Shown piece after piece: positions 39,193 to 46,110 of a stretch of DNA of 46,110 bases (the stretch's first letter is position 1; each line of letters opens with the position of its first letter). Source of the DNA: Bacteroidales bacterium (GTDB lineage Bacteria > Bacteroidota > Bacteroidia > Bacteroidales > Tenuifilaceae). The stretch lies in contig JACABB010000039.1 of NCBI GenBank assembly GCA_013376985.1, positions 1 through 46,110 of the forward strand, in the 5' to 3' direction. The translations under genes and the position numbers were made by a program. The notes under the pieces were generated by a model, which saw nothing but the letters and a program-made list of their open reading frames with translations, had not been told where the DNA came from and ran no database searches.

Positions 39193-40374
39193 ATGTCAGC
39201 AACAGTTCAGTATACAGCACCCGATCACTATTTAGTTGATGATCTCTATACCGATGAGCATAAACTTGTTCGAAACTCAGCTAGGGATTGGGTGAATCGA
39301 TCCGTAAAACCAATAATAGAAGAGTATTGCGATAAGTCTAAATTTCCCCTACATCTTGTTAAGGAGATGGGTGAAATGGGCGCATTTGGCCCTTTTATCC
39401 CCGTTGAGTATGGAGGCTCAGGCTTAGATTACATCTCTTATGGATTGATAATGCAAGAACTTGAGCGTGGCGATTCGGGTATTCGTTCCATGGCATCGGT
39501 TCAAACCTCTTTAGTAATGTTTCCTATATTCAAATATGGAAGCGAAGAGCAGAAAAAGAAATACCTCCCACGATTGGCTGCCGGTGAAATTATTGGCTGT
39601 TTTGGATTAACAGAACCCGATCATGGCTCCGATCCCGGAAGCATGAAAACAAGAATAAAAGATAAGGGTGATCATTACCTACTCAATGGAGCTAAAATGT
39701 GGATTACAAACTCTGCAATTGCCGATATTGCTGTTGTTTGGGCTAAAGATGAAAAGGATAGAATTAGAGGGCTGATTGTTGAAAAGGGATCGAAAGGCTT
39801 TGCCGCTCCCGAAACCCATGGAAAATGGTCGCTTCGAGCATCAATAACAGGTGAACTTGTTTTTGATGATGTTAAGGTTCCCAAAGAGAATATTCTTCCT
39901 AATATTGAAGGGTTAAAAGGACCTCTTGGCTGTTTGGATTCAGCTCGTTACGGAATTGCATGGGGAGTTATCGGTGCAGCAATGGATTGCTACGATGCAG
40001 CCCTACGTTATGCATTAGAAAGGAAGCAATTTAATAAACCAATAGCCTCATTTCAGCTACAGCAGAAAAAACTGGCAGAAGCATTGACAGAGATTACAAA
40101 ATCTCAACTTTTAACATGGAGACTTGGTGTACTTCGCAATGAAGGTAGAGCAACATCTGCCCAAATATCAATGGCTAAAAGGAATAACGTTGCAATGGCA
40201 CTAAACATAGCACGAGAAACACGTCAAATTCTTGGAGCAATGGGAATTACCAACGATTTCCCCATGATGCGTCACATGATGAACCTCGAATCGGTTATTA
40301 CATACGAAGGAACTCACGATATTCATTTACTAATTACTGGAAATGAGATAACAGGTATACCCGCTTTTAAGTAG
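39193..40374 (+). CDS. gcdH: Glutaryl-CoA dehydrogenase
   Basis: A 393-residue acyl-CoA dehydrogenase that matches the glutaryl-CoA subtype over its full length: GLTEPDHGSDPGSM, WITNSAIADI, GKWSLRASITGELVFDDV, LDSARYGIAWGVIGAAMDC and NLESVITYEGTHDIHLLITGNEITGI, with the catalytic Glu in YEGTHD. The enzyme oxidises and decarboxylates glutaryl-CoA to crotonyl-CoA, which the preceding hydratase, dehydrogenase and thiolase genes could convert to two acetyl-CoA. Glutarate activation genes are not present in the window. It is followed by the hairpin at 40376-40390. Confidence 0.9.
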   Translation: MSATVQYTAPDHYLVDDLYTDEHKLVRNSARDWVNRSVKPIIEEYCDKSKFPLHLVKEMGEMGAFGPFIPVEYGGSGLDYISYGLIMQELERGDSGIRSMASVQTSLVMFPIFKYGSEEQKKKYLPRLAAGEIIGCFGLTEPDHGSDPGSMKTRIKDKGDHYLLNGAKMWITNSAIADIAVVWAKDEKDRIRGLIVEKGSKGFAAPETHGKWSLRASITGELVFDDVKVPKENILPNIEGLKGPLGCLDSARYGIAWGVIGAAMDCYDAALRYALERKQFNKPIASFQLQQKKLAEALTEITKSQLLTWRLGVLRNEGRATSAQISMAKRNNVAMALNIARETRQILGAMGITNDFPMMRHMMNLESVITYEGTHDIHLLITGNEITGIPAFK

Positions 40375-40375
40375 T

Positions 40376-40397
40376 ATCGCATTTTGCGATATTATTT
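40376..40397 (+). terminator. Short hairpin terminator after the acyl-CoA operon
   Basis: ATCGCATTTTGCGAT (40376-40390) has 6-bp arms around TTT and is followed by an A/T-rich stretch. The same 15-mer occurs at 19232-19246. Confidence 0.65.
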
Positions 40398-40448
40398 TTG
40401 ATAAAAAACAAACACCACCTTAGCATCTAACCGTATAATAAGGAAATA

Positions 40449-40456
40449 TAGATTTG
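40449..40456 (+). promoter_or_regulatory. Exact -7 box TAGATTTG
   Basis: TAGATTTG lies 104 bp before the M6 protease ATG; no TTG is found at the usual distance upstream. Confidence 0.4.
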
Positions 40457-40560
40457 CCTTATAAGAATGTTATTATGTAATCTTTAAAAATTCATATATC
40501 TTTAAAAATGATTCTTGTGATTTTGATTTATAAAAATGTCTTATTAACAATACGTTACCG

Positions 40561-42423
40561 ATGATTAAACGAATTTTTTTCATCCTATTTGCGCTGATCA
40601 TTAATAGCCAGATACTACTAGCCGTTAAAGCTTACCCATATCCCGTTGAAATTACCCAACCAGATGGAACAAAAATTACAATAATACTAAAAGGCGATGA
40701 GCATGTAAAGTGGGCTCAAACAGCTGATGGATACTCAATTCTACGAAATAGTAAAGGTGTTTATGAATATGCAATGCTCGATTCCAATAATGATATGATT
40801 CCATCTGGCATACTTGCTAAAAATCAGAATGAAAGGAGCAATTCCGATATCAAATTTTTAAATAAAATCAAAAAAGGAATTATATACTCAAGAAGTCAGG
40901 TTGGTATAATGAAAAGCATTATGAAGATGAACCAGAAGGGTTATCAGAAAAGCTTTCCAACAACAGGAACACTTAAACTGGTTTGTATTTTGGTAGAATT
41001 TACCGATACTCTATTTAAAAAAACCAAAACTGATTTTGATAACTTATTCAATCAGGTTGGCTATAATGCCGATGGTGCAACGGGTAGCGTATATGATTAC
41101 TACAAAGAAAATTCATGGGGGAAACTTAGCTTAAATGTAACCGTTGCTGGGCCTTACAAAGTATCACATAACATGGCATATTATGGAGGCAATGATCCTA
41201 GTGGGAATGATCTTAGACCACAAGCATTAATTACCGAAGCCGTAACATTAGCCAATCCAGATGTTAACTATGCTAATTTTGATAATGATCATAATGGTGT
41301 AGTTGATGGTGTATATGTTATTTATGCAGGATATGGAGAGGAAGTTACCGGTGTAAGCCCAGATGCTGTCTGGGCACATGCTTGGAGCATATCACCATTA
41401 ACTTTGGATGGTGTAATAATTCGTAACTACTCCTGTTCTGCCGAACTCAGGGGAAATAAAGGTACGGGGATTGCTCGCATTGGGGTTATATGCCATGAAT
41501 TTGGGCATGTTTTGGGTGCTTCTGATTTCTATGATACTGACTATGCTGATAGTGGGGGAGAGTATGATGGAACAGGAGATTGGGATCTAATGTCCAATGG
41601 TTCATGGAATAATAATGGAGCAACACCTGCTCATCATAACCCTTACACTAAAATAATCGATTATAGATGGACAACAGCAACAGAATTAGCTACAGCAGGG
41701 AGTGTAACTTTAAACAATGCTGAATTAAACTCCAATAGTTTTTACCGTATAAATACTGCTACACCAAATGAGTATTTTTTGATTGAGAATAGGCAAAGGC
41801 ATAAATTCGATAGCTATCTACCTGGTCATGGTATGATTATATATCATGTTGATGGAAATTATATTGATTCACATGCTGGTAGTGGTGATATAAACACTTC
41901 AAGTCATCAAGGTATGTACCCCGTTTGTGCAAGTGCCACTGGAAATCCACCTTTAGAATACGGATCAATTAGTTCTGATGGCTGCCCTTTCCCTGGATCT
42001 TATTTCAAAACTTCGTTTAATGATTATTCAACTCCTTATTCGAGATCGTGGGCTGGTGCAAATACATACGAAGCAATATCAAATATTGTTGAGAACTCAA
42101 TAAACAAAACTGTAACGTTTAACCTTTCATTAACAACCGGAGTAGAATTGAATAATGGAGAAGTTGTATGTAACCTTTCCCAAAACTATCCCAATCCCTT
42201 TGATCAATCAACCACAATCGACTTTAATCTGGTTAAACCAAGTTATGTAGAACTTAATATATTCAACAATCTTGGAACAAAAGTAGATGTGATTGTTAAT
42301 GAATATCTGCAAGTTGGTAACCATTCAATACAGTGGAATCCGAAAGAAATACCAGCAGGTATTTACTTTTATCAGCTTAAGGCTGATGGAATTAAAATAA
42401 CAAAGCGGTTAGTTAAGAAGTAA
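40561..42423 (+). CDS. Secreted M6-type metalloprotease with T9SS sorting domain
   Basis: This 620-residue protein has a signal peptide (about 1-22), a propeptide-like segment, an M6-like metalloprotease domain (about 135-420) with zinc motif HEFGHVLGASD near residue 316, and a linker followed by a T9SS type A sorting domain (about 540-620: LSQNYPNPFDQSTTIDFNL ... GIYFYQLKADGIKITKRLVKK). It should be exported to the periplasm by Sec and then across the outer membrane by the type IX system. Substrate is unknown (immune inhibitor A-like proteases degrade host or environmental protein). Single gene ended by the hairpin at 42441-42474. Confidence 0.9.
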   Translation: MIKRIFFILFALIINSQILLAVKAYPYPVEITQPDGTKITIILKGDEHVKWAQTADGYSILRNSKGVYEYAMLDSNNDMIPSGILAKNQNERSNSDIKFLNKIKKGIIYSRSQVGIMKSIMKMNQKGYQKSFPTTGTLKLVCILVEFTDTLFKKTKTDFDNLFNQVGYNADGATGSVYDYYKENSWGKLSLNVTVAGPYKVSHNMAYYGGNDPSGNDLRPQALITEAVTLANPDVNYANFDNDHNGVVDGVYVIYAGYGEEVTGVSPDAVWAHAWSISPLTLDGVIIRNYSCSAELRGNKGTGIARIGVICHEFGHVLGASDFYDTDYADSGGEYDGTGDWDLMSNGSWNNNGATPAHHNPYTKIIDYRWTTATELATAGSVTLNNAELNSNSFYRINTATPNEYFLIENRQRHKFDSYLPGHGMIIYHVDGNYIDSHAGSGDINTSSHQGMYPVCASATGNPPLEYGSISSDGCPFPGSYFKTSFNDYSTPYSRSWAGANTYEAISNIVENSINKTVTFNLSLTTGVELNNGEVVCNLSQNYPNPFDQSTTIDFNLVKPSYVELNIFNNLGTKVDVIVNEYLQVGNHSIQWNPKEIPAGIYFYQLKADGIKITKRLVKK

Positions 42424-42440
42424 AGATACTACCTATAAAG

Positions 42441-42474
42441 AAAAGCCATCGGTCAATTGATTGATGGCTTTTTT
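42441..42474 (+). terminator. Rho-independent terminator after the M6 protease
   Basis: AAAAGCCATC (42441-42450) pairs with GATGGCTTTT (42463-42472) and a run of T follows. Confidence 0.9.
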
Positions 42475-42502
42475 GTTGAAAAAGGAGATGAAATTATCTA
42501 TA

Positions 42503-42656
42503 AAACGTCCGTTCGATGTAAGATGTCATCCTGAGCGAAGCGAAGGATCTAACTATTTAAAATCCAGATGCTTCACTTCGTTCAGCATGACAAAGCAACA
42601 ATCTAATACAATGCTTAGGATCAATATGTTATGCTTACATCGAGTTCTCCTCGTTA
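42503..42656 (+). repeat. MITE-like repeat, copy 2 (154 bp)
   Basis: Same family and orientation as copy 1 at 18983-19157. Left end ends ...GATGTAAG at 42522; right end starts CTTACATCG at 42634. It follows the terminator of the M6 protease by about 28 bp. The rest of the 42424-42853 gap is non-coding. Confidence 0.75.
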
Positions 42657-42797
42657 TAAAACAAACTATACTAACTCAAAATATTATTACCATTTTCTTA
42701 GAAAATACTAAAACAATATGTTGTAGAACCTATAATTTCTACACAATTGAACTATAGGTTTCGATACCTAGAAAATCCTTATTCATTATTTTTTACT

Positions 42798-42805
42798 TAT
42801 TTTTG
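42798..42805 (+). promoter_or_regulatory. Exact -7 box TATTTTTG of the citrate lyase genes
   Basis: TATTTTTG is 48 bp upstream of the CitDE ATG (42854). No TTG is visible at the usual -33 distance. Confidence 0.45.
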
Positions 42806-42853
42806 TTCGCATTGTTATATTATCATTCCTTAAAATAATAAACTCAAAATAGA

Positions 42854-44074
42854 ATGAGCAAAACAATTAGTATTGGCAATAAGGGCAAAGGAGTTCGCTC
42901 AGATTGCTCTGTTACACTCGAAATTACAGAGAGCGGAGGTATACAATTACAAATCGAAAGCAAGGTAAAAGTCTATTATGGAAAGCAAATCGAAAAGTTA
43001 GCCAACGATATACTCGCTTTTTATAGCATTTCTAATGCTAATCTTCTTATTGAAGATAGTGGTGCTTTACCTCTTGTTATGGCTGCACGTATAGAAGTTG
43101 CAATTAGAAAGTTAACAGGAAGTGATAAGGAATTCTTACTACCAATGCTTTCGCAGAATCAGAGCCAATCAGCGCACGATAAGAATCGTATATCAAGACT
43201 TTATCTACCAGGAAATACCCCACCTTTGATGATAAATGCTGGGATTCATCATCCTGATGGAATTATTCTTGATTTGGAAGACGCTGTAGCTCCTGATAAG
43301 AAATATGAAGCAAGTTTCTTGGTTCGTAACGCACTTCGTGGCATTGATTTCTACGGTGCAGAGCGTATGGTACGTATTAATCAGATTCCAAGAGGACTAG
43401 ATGATTTGCCATTTGTAGTAAATCATGGTGTGAACCTTCTTCTTGTTCCAAAATGCGAAAGCGCAGAACAGATTAAACTTGTTAACAAAAGGATTAGCGA
43501 AATCATCGATGATAAAAAGCGCAATATCTGGTTGATGCCGATTATTGAGAGCGCAGAAGGTGTACTGAAGGCTCATGAAATAGCAACTGCCGCACCCAAC
43601 GTTGTGGCTTTGGCTATTGGTCTCGAAGATTTTACAGCAGATATGGGCATTCAGCGTACACGCGAAGGAAACGAATCACTTATGGCTCGCAACATGTTAA
43701 CTCTGGCTTGTAAATCGGCTGGTGTTCAGGCTATCGATTCTGTTTTTAGCGATGTAGATGATAGCGAAGGTCTTATAAATACAATTAAAGTTTCCAAATC
43801 GCTTGGTTTTGTGGGCATGGGTTGCATTCATCCACGTCAAATTAAACCCATTCATGAGCATTATGGTCCCGATGAAGCAGAAATCATTAAGGCAAAGAAA
43901 ATTGTACTCGCTTTTGATGATGCAACTGCCAAAGGTCTAGGAGTTGTTTCATTAGGTAGCAAAATGATTGATCCACCAGTTGTGAAGCGAGCTCTCAGAA
44001 CTATTGATTTAGCCCTGAGCATGGGAAAACTATCAGCCGATTGGAAAGAACAAATGTTAACTGAAAAAGCCTAG
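42854..44074 (+). CDS. Citrate lyase CitD-CitE fusion
   Basis: A 406-residue protein. Residues 1 to about 95 match the citrate lyase acyl carrier protein (CitD), with GKGVRSDCSVTLE in which Ser16 occupies the position of the serine that carries the phosphoribosyl-dephospho-CoA prosthetic group. Residues about 110-406 match the beta subunit CitE (HpcH/HpaI aldolase-like fold): LYLPGNTPPLMINAG, GIILDLEDAV, VRINQIPRG, WLMPIIESAEG, LAIGLEDFTADMG and GFVGMGCIHPRQI are typical. The two are normally separate genes in enterobacterial citCDEFXG. The CitF gene starts 2 nt after its stop. No CitC, CitX or CitG homologue lies in the window. Confidence 0.88.
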   Translation: MSKTISIGNKGKGVRSDCSVTLEITESGGIQLQIESKVKVYYGKQIEKLANDILAFYSISNANLLIEDSGALPLVMAARIEVAIRKLTGSDKEFLLPMLSQNQSQSAHDKNRISRLYLPGNTPPLMINAGIHHPDGIILDLEDAVAPDKKYEASFLVRNALRGIDFYGAERMVRINQIPRGLDDLPFVVNHGVNLLLVPKCESAEQIKLVNKRISEIIDDKKRNIWLMPIIESAEGVLKAHEIATAAPNVVALAIGLEDFTADMGIQRTREGNESLMARNMLTLACKSAGVQAIDSVFSDVDDSEGLINTIKVSKSLGFVGMGCIHPRQIKPIHEHYGPDEAEIIKAKKIVLAFDDATAKGLGVVSLGSKMIDPPVVKRALRTIDLALSMGKLSADWKEQMLTEKA

Positions 44075-44076
44075 TC

Positions 44077-45639
44077 ATGAAGAAATGCGATAAATTTGTT
44101 GTAAACGCTTTAGGACGTAAAGTTCCAACTATTGTGAATGGACAGGAAATGGTTGCCTTTAAAGGCTTACGTCAGCACAGACCAACTGGTCGAAAATATG
44201 CACCCCAAATTCCATCCTGTATTGATTACCCCGATGATGGCAATAAAACAGTAGCCACCCTAGCCGAAGCATTGAAAAAATGCGGTTTAAAAGATGGTAT
44301 GACAATAGGAACTCACCATCACCTTCGCGATGGAGATATGGTAAGCAATACAATCTTTGACATTGCACACGATATGGGTGTTAAAGATTTGGTATGGTTT
44401 CCCTCGGCATCATTCCCTTGCAATGACCCAATGATTAAATATCTTGAGGATGGAACTATCAACCGTATTGAGGGTTCTATGAATGGTCCTCTGGGAAAAT
44501 TTGCCACTTATGGCGGTATGAAGGGTTGTGCTGTACTTCGCTCGCATGGTGGACGTGTTCAGTCCATTCAGGATGGCGAAGTTCATATTGATATTGCAGT
44601 TATTGCAGCACCAACAGCCGATGCATTTGGTAATGCCAATGCCCTTAATGGTAAATCTGCCTGCGGAATTCTAGGTTACTCACTTGCCGATTATATGTAT
44701 GCCGATAAGGTTATTGTTGTAACTGATAACCTTATTCCATTCCCATGTATGCCTATGCAGGTGCAGGGAAATTATGTTGATTATGTAGTAGTTGTTGATC
44801 AGATTGGAAATCCAGAGAAAATTGTATCAGGAACCACACAGCTTACTCGTAGCCCAGATCGCCTACTATTGGCAGAATGGACAGCTCAGTTCTGCGATGA
44901 GGCGGGTTTATTACGTGATGGTTGTGGTATACAATCAGGTGCTGGTGGAACATCGTTAGCAGTAGGAATTTATTTTGAACAGATGTTGAAAGAGCGTGGG
45001 CAAAAAGCTCGTTTCGCATTTGGCGGAAGTACAAAATATTTAGTTAGAATGCTTGAAGATGGTGTTTTAGATTACATCCTCGATGCACAGGCATTTGACC
45101 TTGAAGCGGTTCGCTCGGCACGTGAAAACCCGAACCATATTGATTTATCAGTATTACAGGCATATAACTATCATAGTAAAGGCAACTATACCTCAATGAC
45201 CGATATTATGATTCTAGGTGCTACTGAAATTGATATGAATTTCAACGGGAATGTCGTTACCCACTCGGATGGTTTATTGCTACACGGTATTGGTGGTTGG
45301 CAGAACTGTCTACATGCCAAAACTGTAATTATCCCAATTCCTCTTTTCCGCGATAGAATCCCTGTACTAGTTGACGAAGTGACTACTGTTTGTGGACCAG
45401 GCGAATTGATTGATGTTATTGTTACCGAACGTGGTATTGCTATCAATCCAAAGCGTACCGATTTGATTGAAAAGATGAAAGGCAGTAGTCTTCCTATAAA
45501 AACCATTCAGGAGCTGAAAGCTGAAGCCGAGGCTATTTGTGGCAAACCTGACAAGCCAAAATTTACTGATGAGGCAGTTGCCGTAATCAAATGGGTTGAT
45601 GGAACTATTATTGATACCGTTTGGAAACTAGAGAAGTAA
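44077..45639 (+). CDS. citF: Citrate lyase alpha subunit (CitF)
   Basis: A 520-residue CitF. It is the citrate-ACP transferase that exchanges acetyl for citrate on the carrier protein; CitE then releases oxaloacetate. Recognisable segments include GMTIGTHHHLRDGD, FATYGGMKGCAVLRSHGGRVQ, IDIAVIAAPTADAFGNANALNGKSACG, PFPCMPMQVQGNYVDYVV, SGAGGTSLA and DVIVTERGIAINPKR. Length agrees with known CitF. The gene starts 2 nt after the CitD-CitE fusion gene, so the three activities come from a two-gene operon. It is followed by a 471-bp repeat-rich region with a strong hairpin 65 bp after the stop. Confidence 0.93.
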   Translation: MKKCDKFVVNALGRKVPTIVNGQEMVAFKGLRQHRPTGRKYAPQIPSCIDYPDDGNKTVATLAEALKKCGLKDGMTIGTHHHLRDGDMVSNTIFDIAHDMGVKDLVWFPSASFPCNDPMIKYLEDGTINRIEGSMNGPLGKFATYGGMKGCAVLRSHGGRVQSIQDGEVHIDIAVIAAPTADAFGNANALNGKSACGILGYSLADYMYADKVIVVTDNLIPFPCMPMQVQGNYVDYVVVVDQIGNPEKIVSGTTQLTRSPDRLLLAEWTAQFCDEAGLLRDGCGIQSGAGGTSLAVGIYFEQMLKERGQKARFAFGGSTKYLVRMLEDGVLDYILDAQAFDLEAVRSARENPNHIDLSVLQAYNYHSKGNYTSMTDIMILGATEIDMNFNGNVVTHSDGLLLHGIGGWQNCLHAKTVIIPIPLFRDRIPVLVDEVTTVCGPGELIDVIVTERGIAINPKRTDLIEKMKGSSLPIKTIQELKAEAEAICGKPDKPKFTDEAVAVIKWVDGTIIDTVWKLEK

Positions 45640-45703
45640 TACAATAAAAAAACATACTATTATTGTTAATCCAAATTGTACAAGAAATAATTTTATAAAT
45701 ATT

Positions 45704-45724
45704 GCCCCGACCTAAAGGTCGGGG
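45704..45724 (+). terminator. GC-rich hairpin after citF
   Basis: GCCCCGACC pairs with GGTCGGGG around a TAAA loop. It is followed by TCAATTT, not a strong T-run. It may end the citrate lyase transcript and is also the outer left unit of the symmetric repeat island. Confidence 0.6.
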
Positions 45725-45748
45725 TCAATTTGAAATTCTAAATGTTTT

Positions 45749-45762
45749 GGGGCTTTAGCCCC
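45749..45762. repeat. Small hairpin, inner left unit of the island
   Basis: GGGGCTTTAGCCCC has perfect 6-bp arms. Its partner TTGGGCTAAAGCCCAA at 45964-45979 lies on the other side of the MITE copy. Confidence 0.6.
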
Positions 45763-45784
45763 TATTATCCCTATAAATATAATA

Positions 45785-45935
45785 TAACGTCAGTTTGATG
45801 TAAGGTGTCATCCTGAGCGAAGCGAAGGATCTAATGATCTATAAAACAGATGCTTCACTTCGTTCAGCATGACAAAGTAACAATCTAGCACCATGCTTAT
45901 GATCAATGTGTTATACTTACATCGAACTCGCGTTA
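45785..45935 (+). repeat. MITE-like repeat, copy 3 (151 bp)
   Basis: Same family and orientation as copies 1 and 2. Ends lie at 45785-45804 and 45916-45935. This copy is in the middle of the symmetric hairpin island, consistent with insertion into an older repeat. Confidence 0.75.
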
Positions 45936-45963
45936 ATATAGGATTTATTTGCAAAAGATTTTT

Positions 45964-45979
45964 TTGGGCTAAAGCCCAA
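45964..45979. repeat. Small hairpin, inner right unit of the island
   Basis: TTGGGCTAAAGCCCAA has 7-bp arms around AA. It corresponds to the hairpin at 45749-45762 in inverted order. Confidence 0.6.
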
Positions 45980-45991
45980 CTCATATAGTCA

Positions 45992-46026
45992 TCAATTGAC
46001 CCCGACCTAAAGGTCAGGGCAATTTA
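45992..46026. repeat. Inverted copy of the GC-rich hairpin unit
   Basis: This unit is the inverted copy of 45700-45730, including the asymmetric flank TCAATT next to the GGGGT side. Two mismatches in the stem distinguish the copies. Confidence 0.6.
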
Positions 46027-46054
46027 TTGTTGAACATTGTTTTATTGTAATTGC

Positions 46055-46079
46055 TGGTATAATGGACATTTTTAATGGT
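46055..46079. repeat. Right copy of the 25-bp terminal inverted repeat
   Basis: Exact reverse complement of 30-54. Beyond it the sequence runs into TATTTATTTTCACTTGAG, unrelated to the sequence outside the left copy. It might be an end of an insertion sequence that was not assembled. Confidence 0.6.
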
Positions 46080-46110
46080 ATTTATTTTCACTTGAGTTGA
46101 GATTGTGACG

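Larger units (their letters stand above)
45640..46110. other. Right-end non-coding region packed with repeats
   Basis: No gene is visible. It contains the hairpin and MITE island described separately (45701-46025) and ends with the right copy of the 25-bp repeat. The last 30 bases show no coding signal. Confidence 0.7.

Noticed and set aside
42461-42757. Apparent 98-residue + strand reading frame after the M6 protease
   Set aside because: It runs over the terminator and MITE copy 2; the translated MITE core (CHPERSEGS-like) is a common false protein and there is no family similarity.

Overview
The window looks like a Bacteroidota chromosome segment, probably Bacteroidales-like. It is AT-rich. 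It carries a TonB-dependent receptor with a carboxypeptidase-regulatory N-terminus paired with a DUF4249 lipoprotein, a protease with a type IX secretion (T9SS) C-terminal sorting domain, many SPII lipoproteins, and several start-proximal boxes matching the Bacteroidetes -7 element TAnnTTTG. I read 37 protein genes, most on the + strand, and found no tRNA, rRNA, CRISPR array or transposase. The last 25-bp repeat near each window edge is the same sequence in opposite orientation, so the window may be bounded by a mobile element.

Layout. 1-5.6 kb: PQQ-type beta-propeller protein and nitroreductase (- strand), then a large M16 lipoprotein peptidase. 5.6-8.6 kb: an NsrR-like Rrf2 regulator followed by a two-subunit nitric oxide reductase of the heme-copper superfamily, with an Asp in place of one active-site metal His and a subunit II that has lost its CuA ligands. 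8.8-13.1 kb: a tight biosynthetic operon, UbiA prenyltransferase - type III polyketide synthase - methyltransferase - FAD monooxygenase, predicted to make a phenolic or quinone-like lipid. 14.2-15.8 kb: histidine ammonia-lyase-like gene (- strand) with an Ala-Cys-Gly cofactor triad. 16.2-30.3 kb: an accessory-looking stretch of single genes and orphans (unknown membrane protein, lipoproteins, DUF2200, M28 peptidase, zinc-ribbon protein, AlkZ-like DNA glycosylase, SPFH protein with vault-like repeats, membrane pair, radical SAM, glutamine amidotransferase, SnoaL-like and VOC-like proteins) separated by repeats. 30.4-33.6 kb: TonB receptor and DUF4249 lipoprotein. 34.5-40.4 kb: a five-gene acyl-CoA operon (enoyl-CoA hydratase, 3-hydroxyacyl-CoA dehydrogenase, SCP2-type thiolase, acyl-CoA dehydrogenase, glutaryl-CoA dehydrogenase) that could take glutaryl-CoA to acetyl-CoA. 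40.6-42.4 kb: secreted M6 metalloprotease. 42.9-45.6 kb: citrate lyase, with CitD and CitE fused into one protein, followed by CitF.

The intergenic DNA is rich in small palindromic elements: three same-orientation copies of a 151-175 bp MITE-like repeat with about 20-bp imperfect terminal inverted repeats, two other IR-bounded elements, and near the right end a nested set of hairpins arranged symmetrically around one MITE copy.

The strongest leads are the noncanonical NO reductase with its regulator and candidate operators, the UbiA/type III PKS operon, the vault-like SPFH protein, and the CitD-CitE fusion. All functional statements are from sequence reading only; no database search was run.
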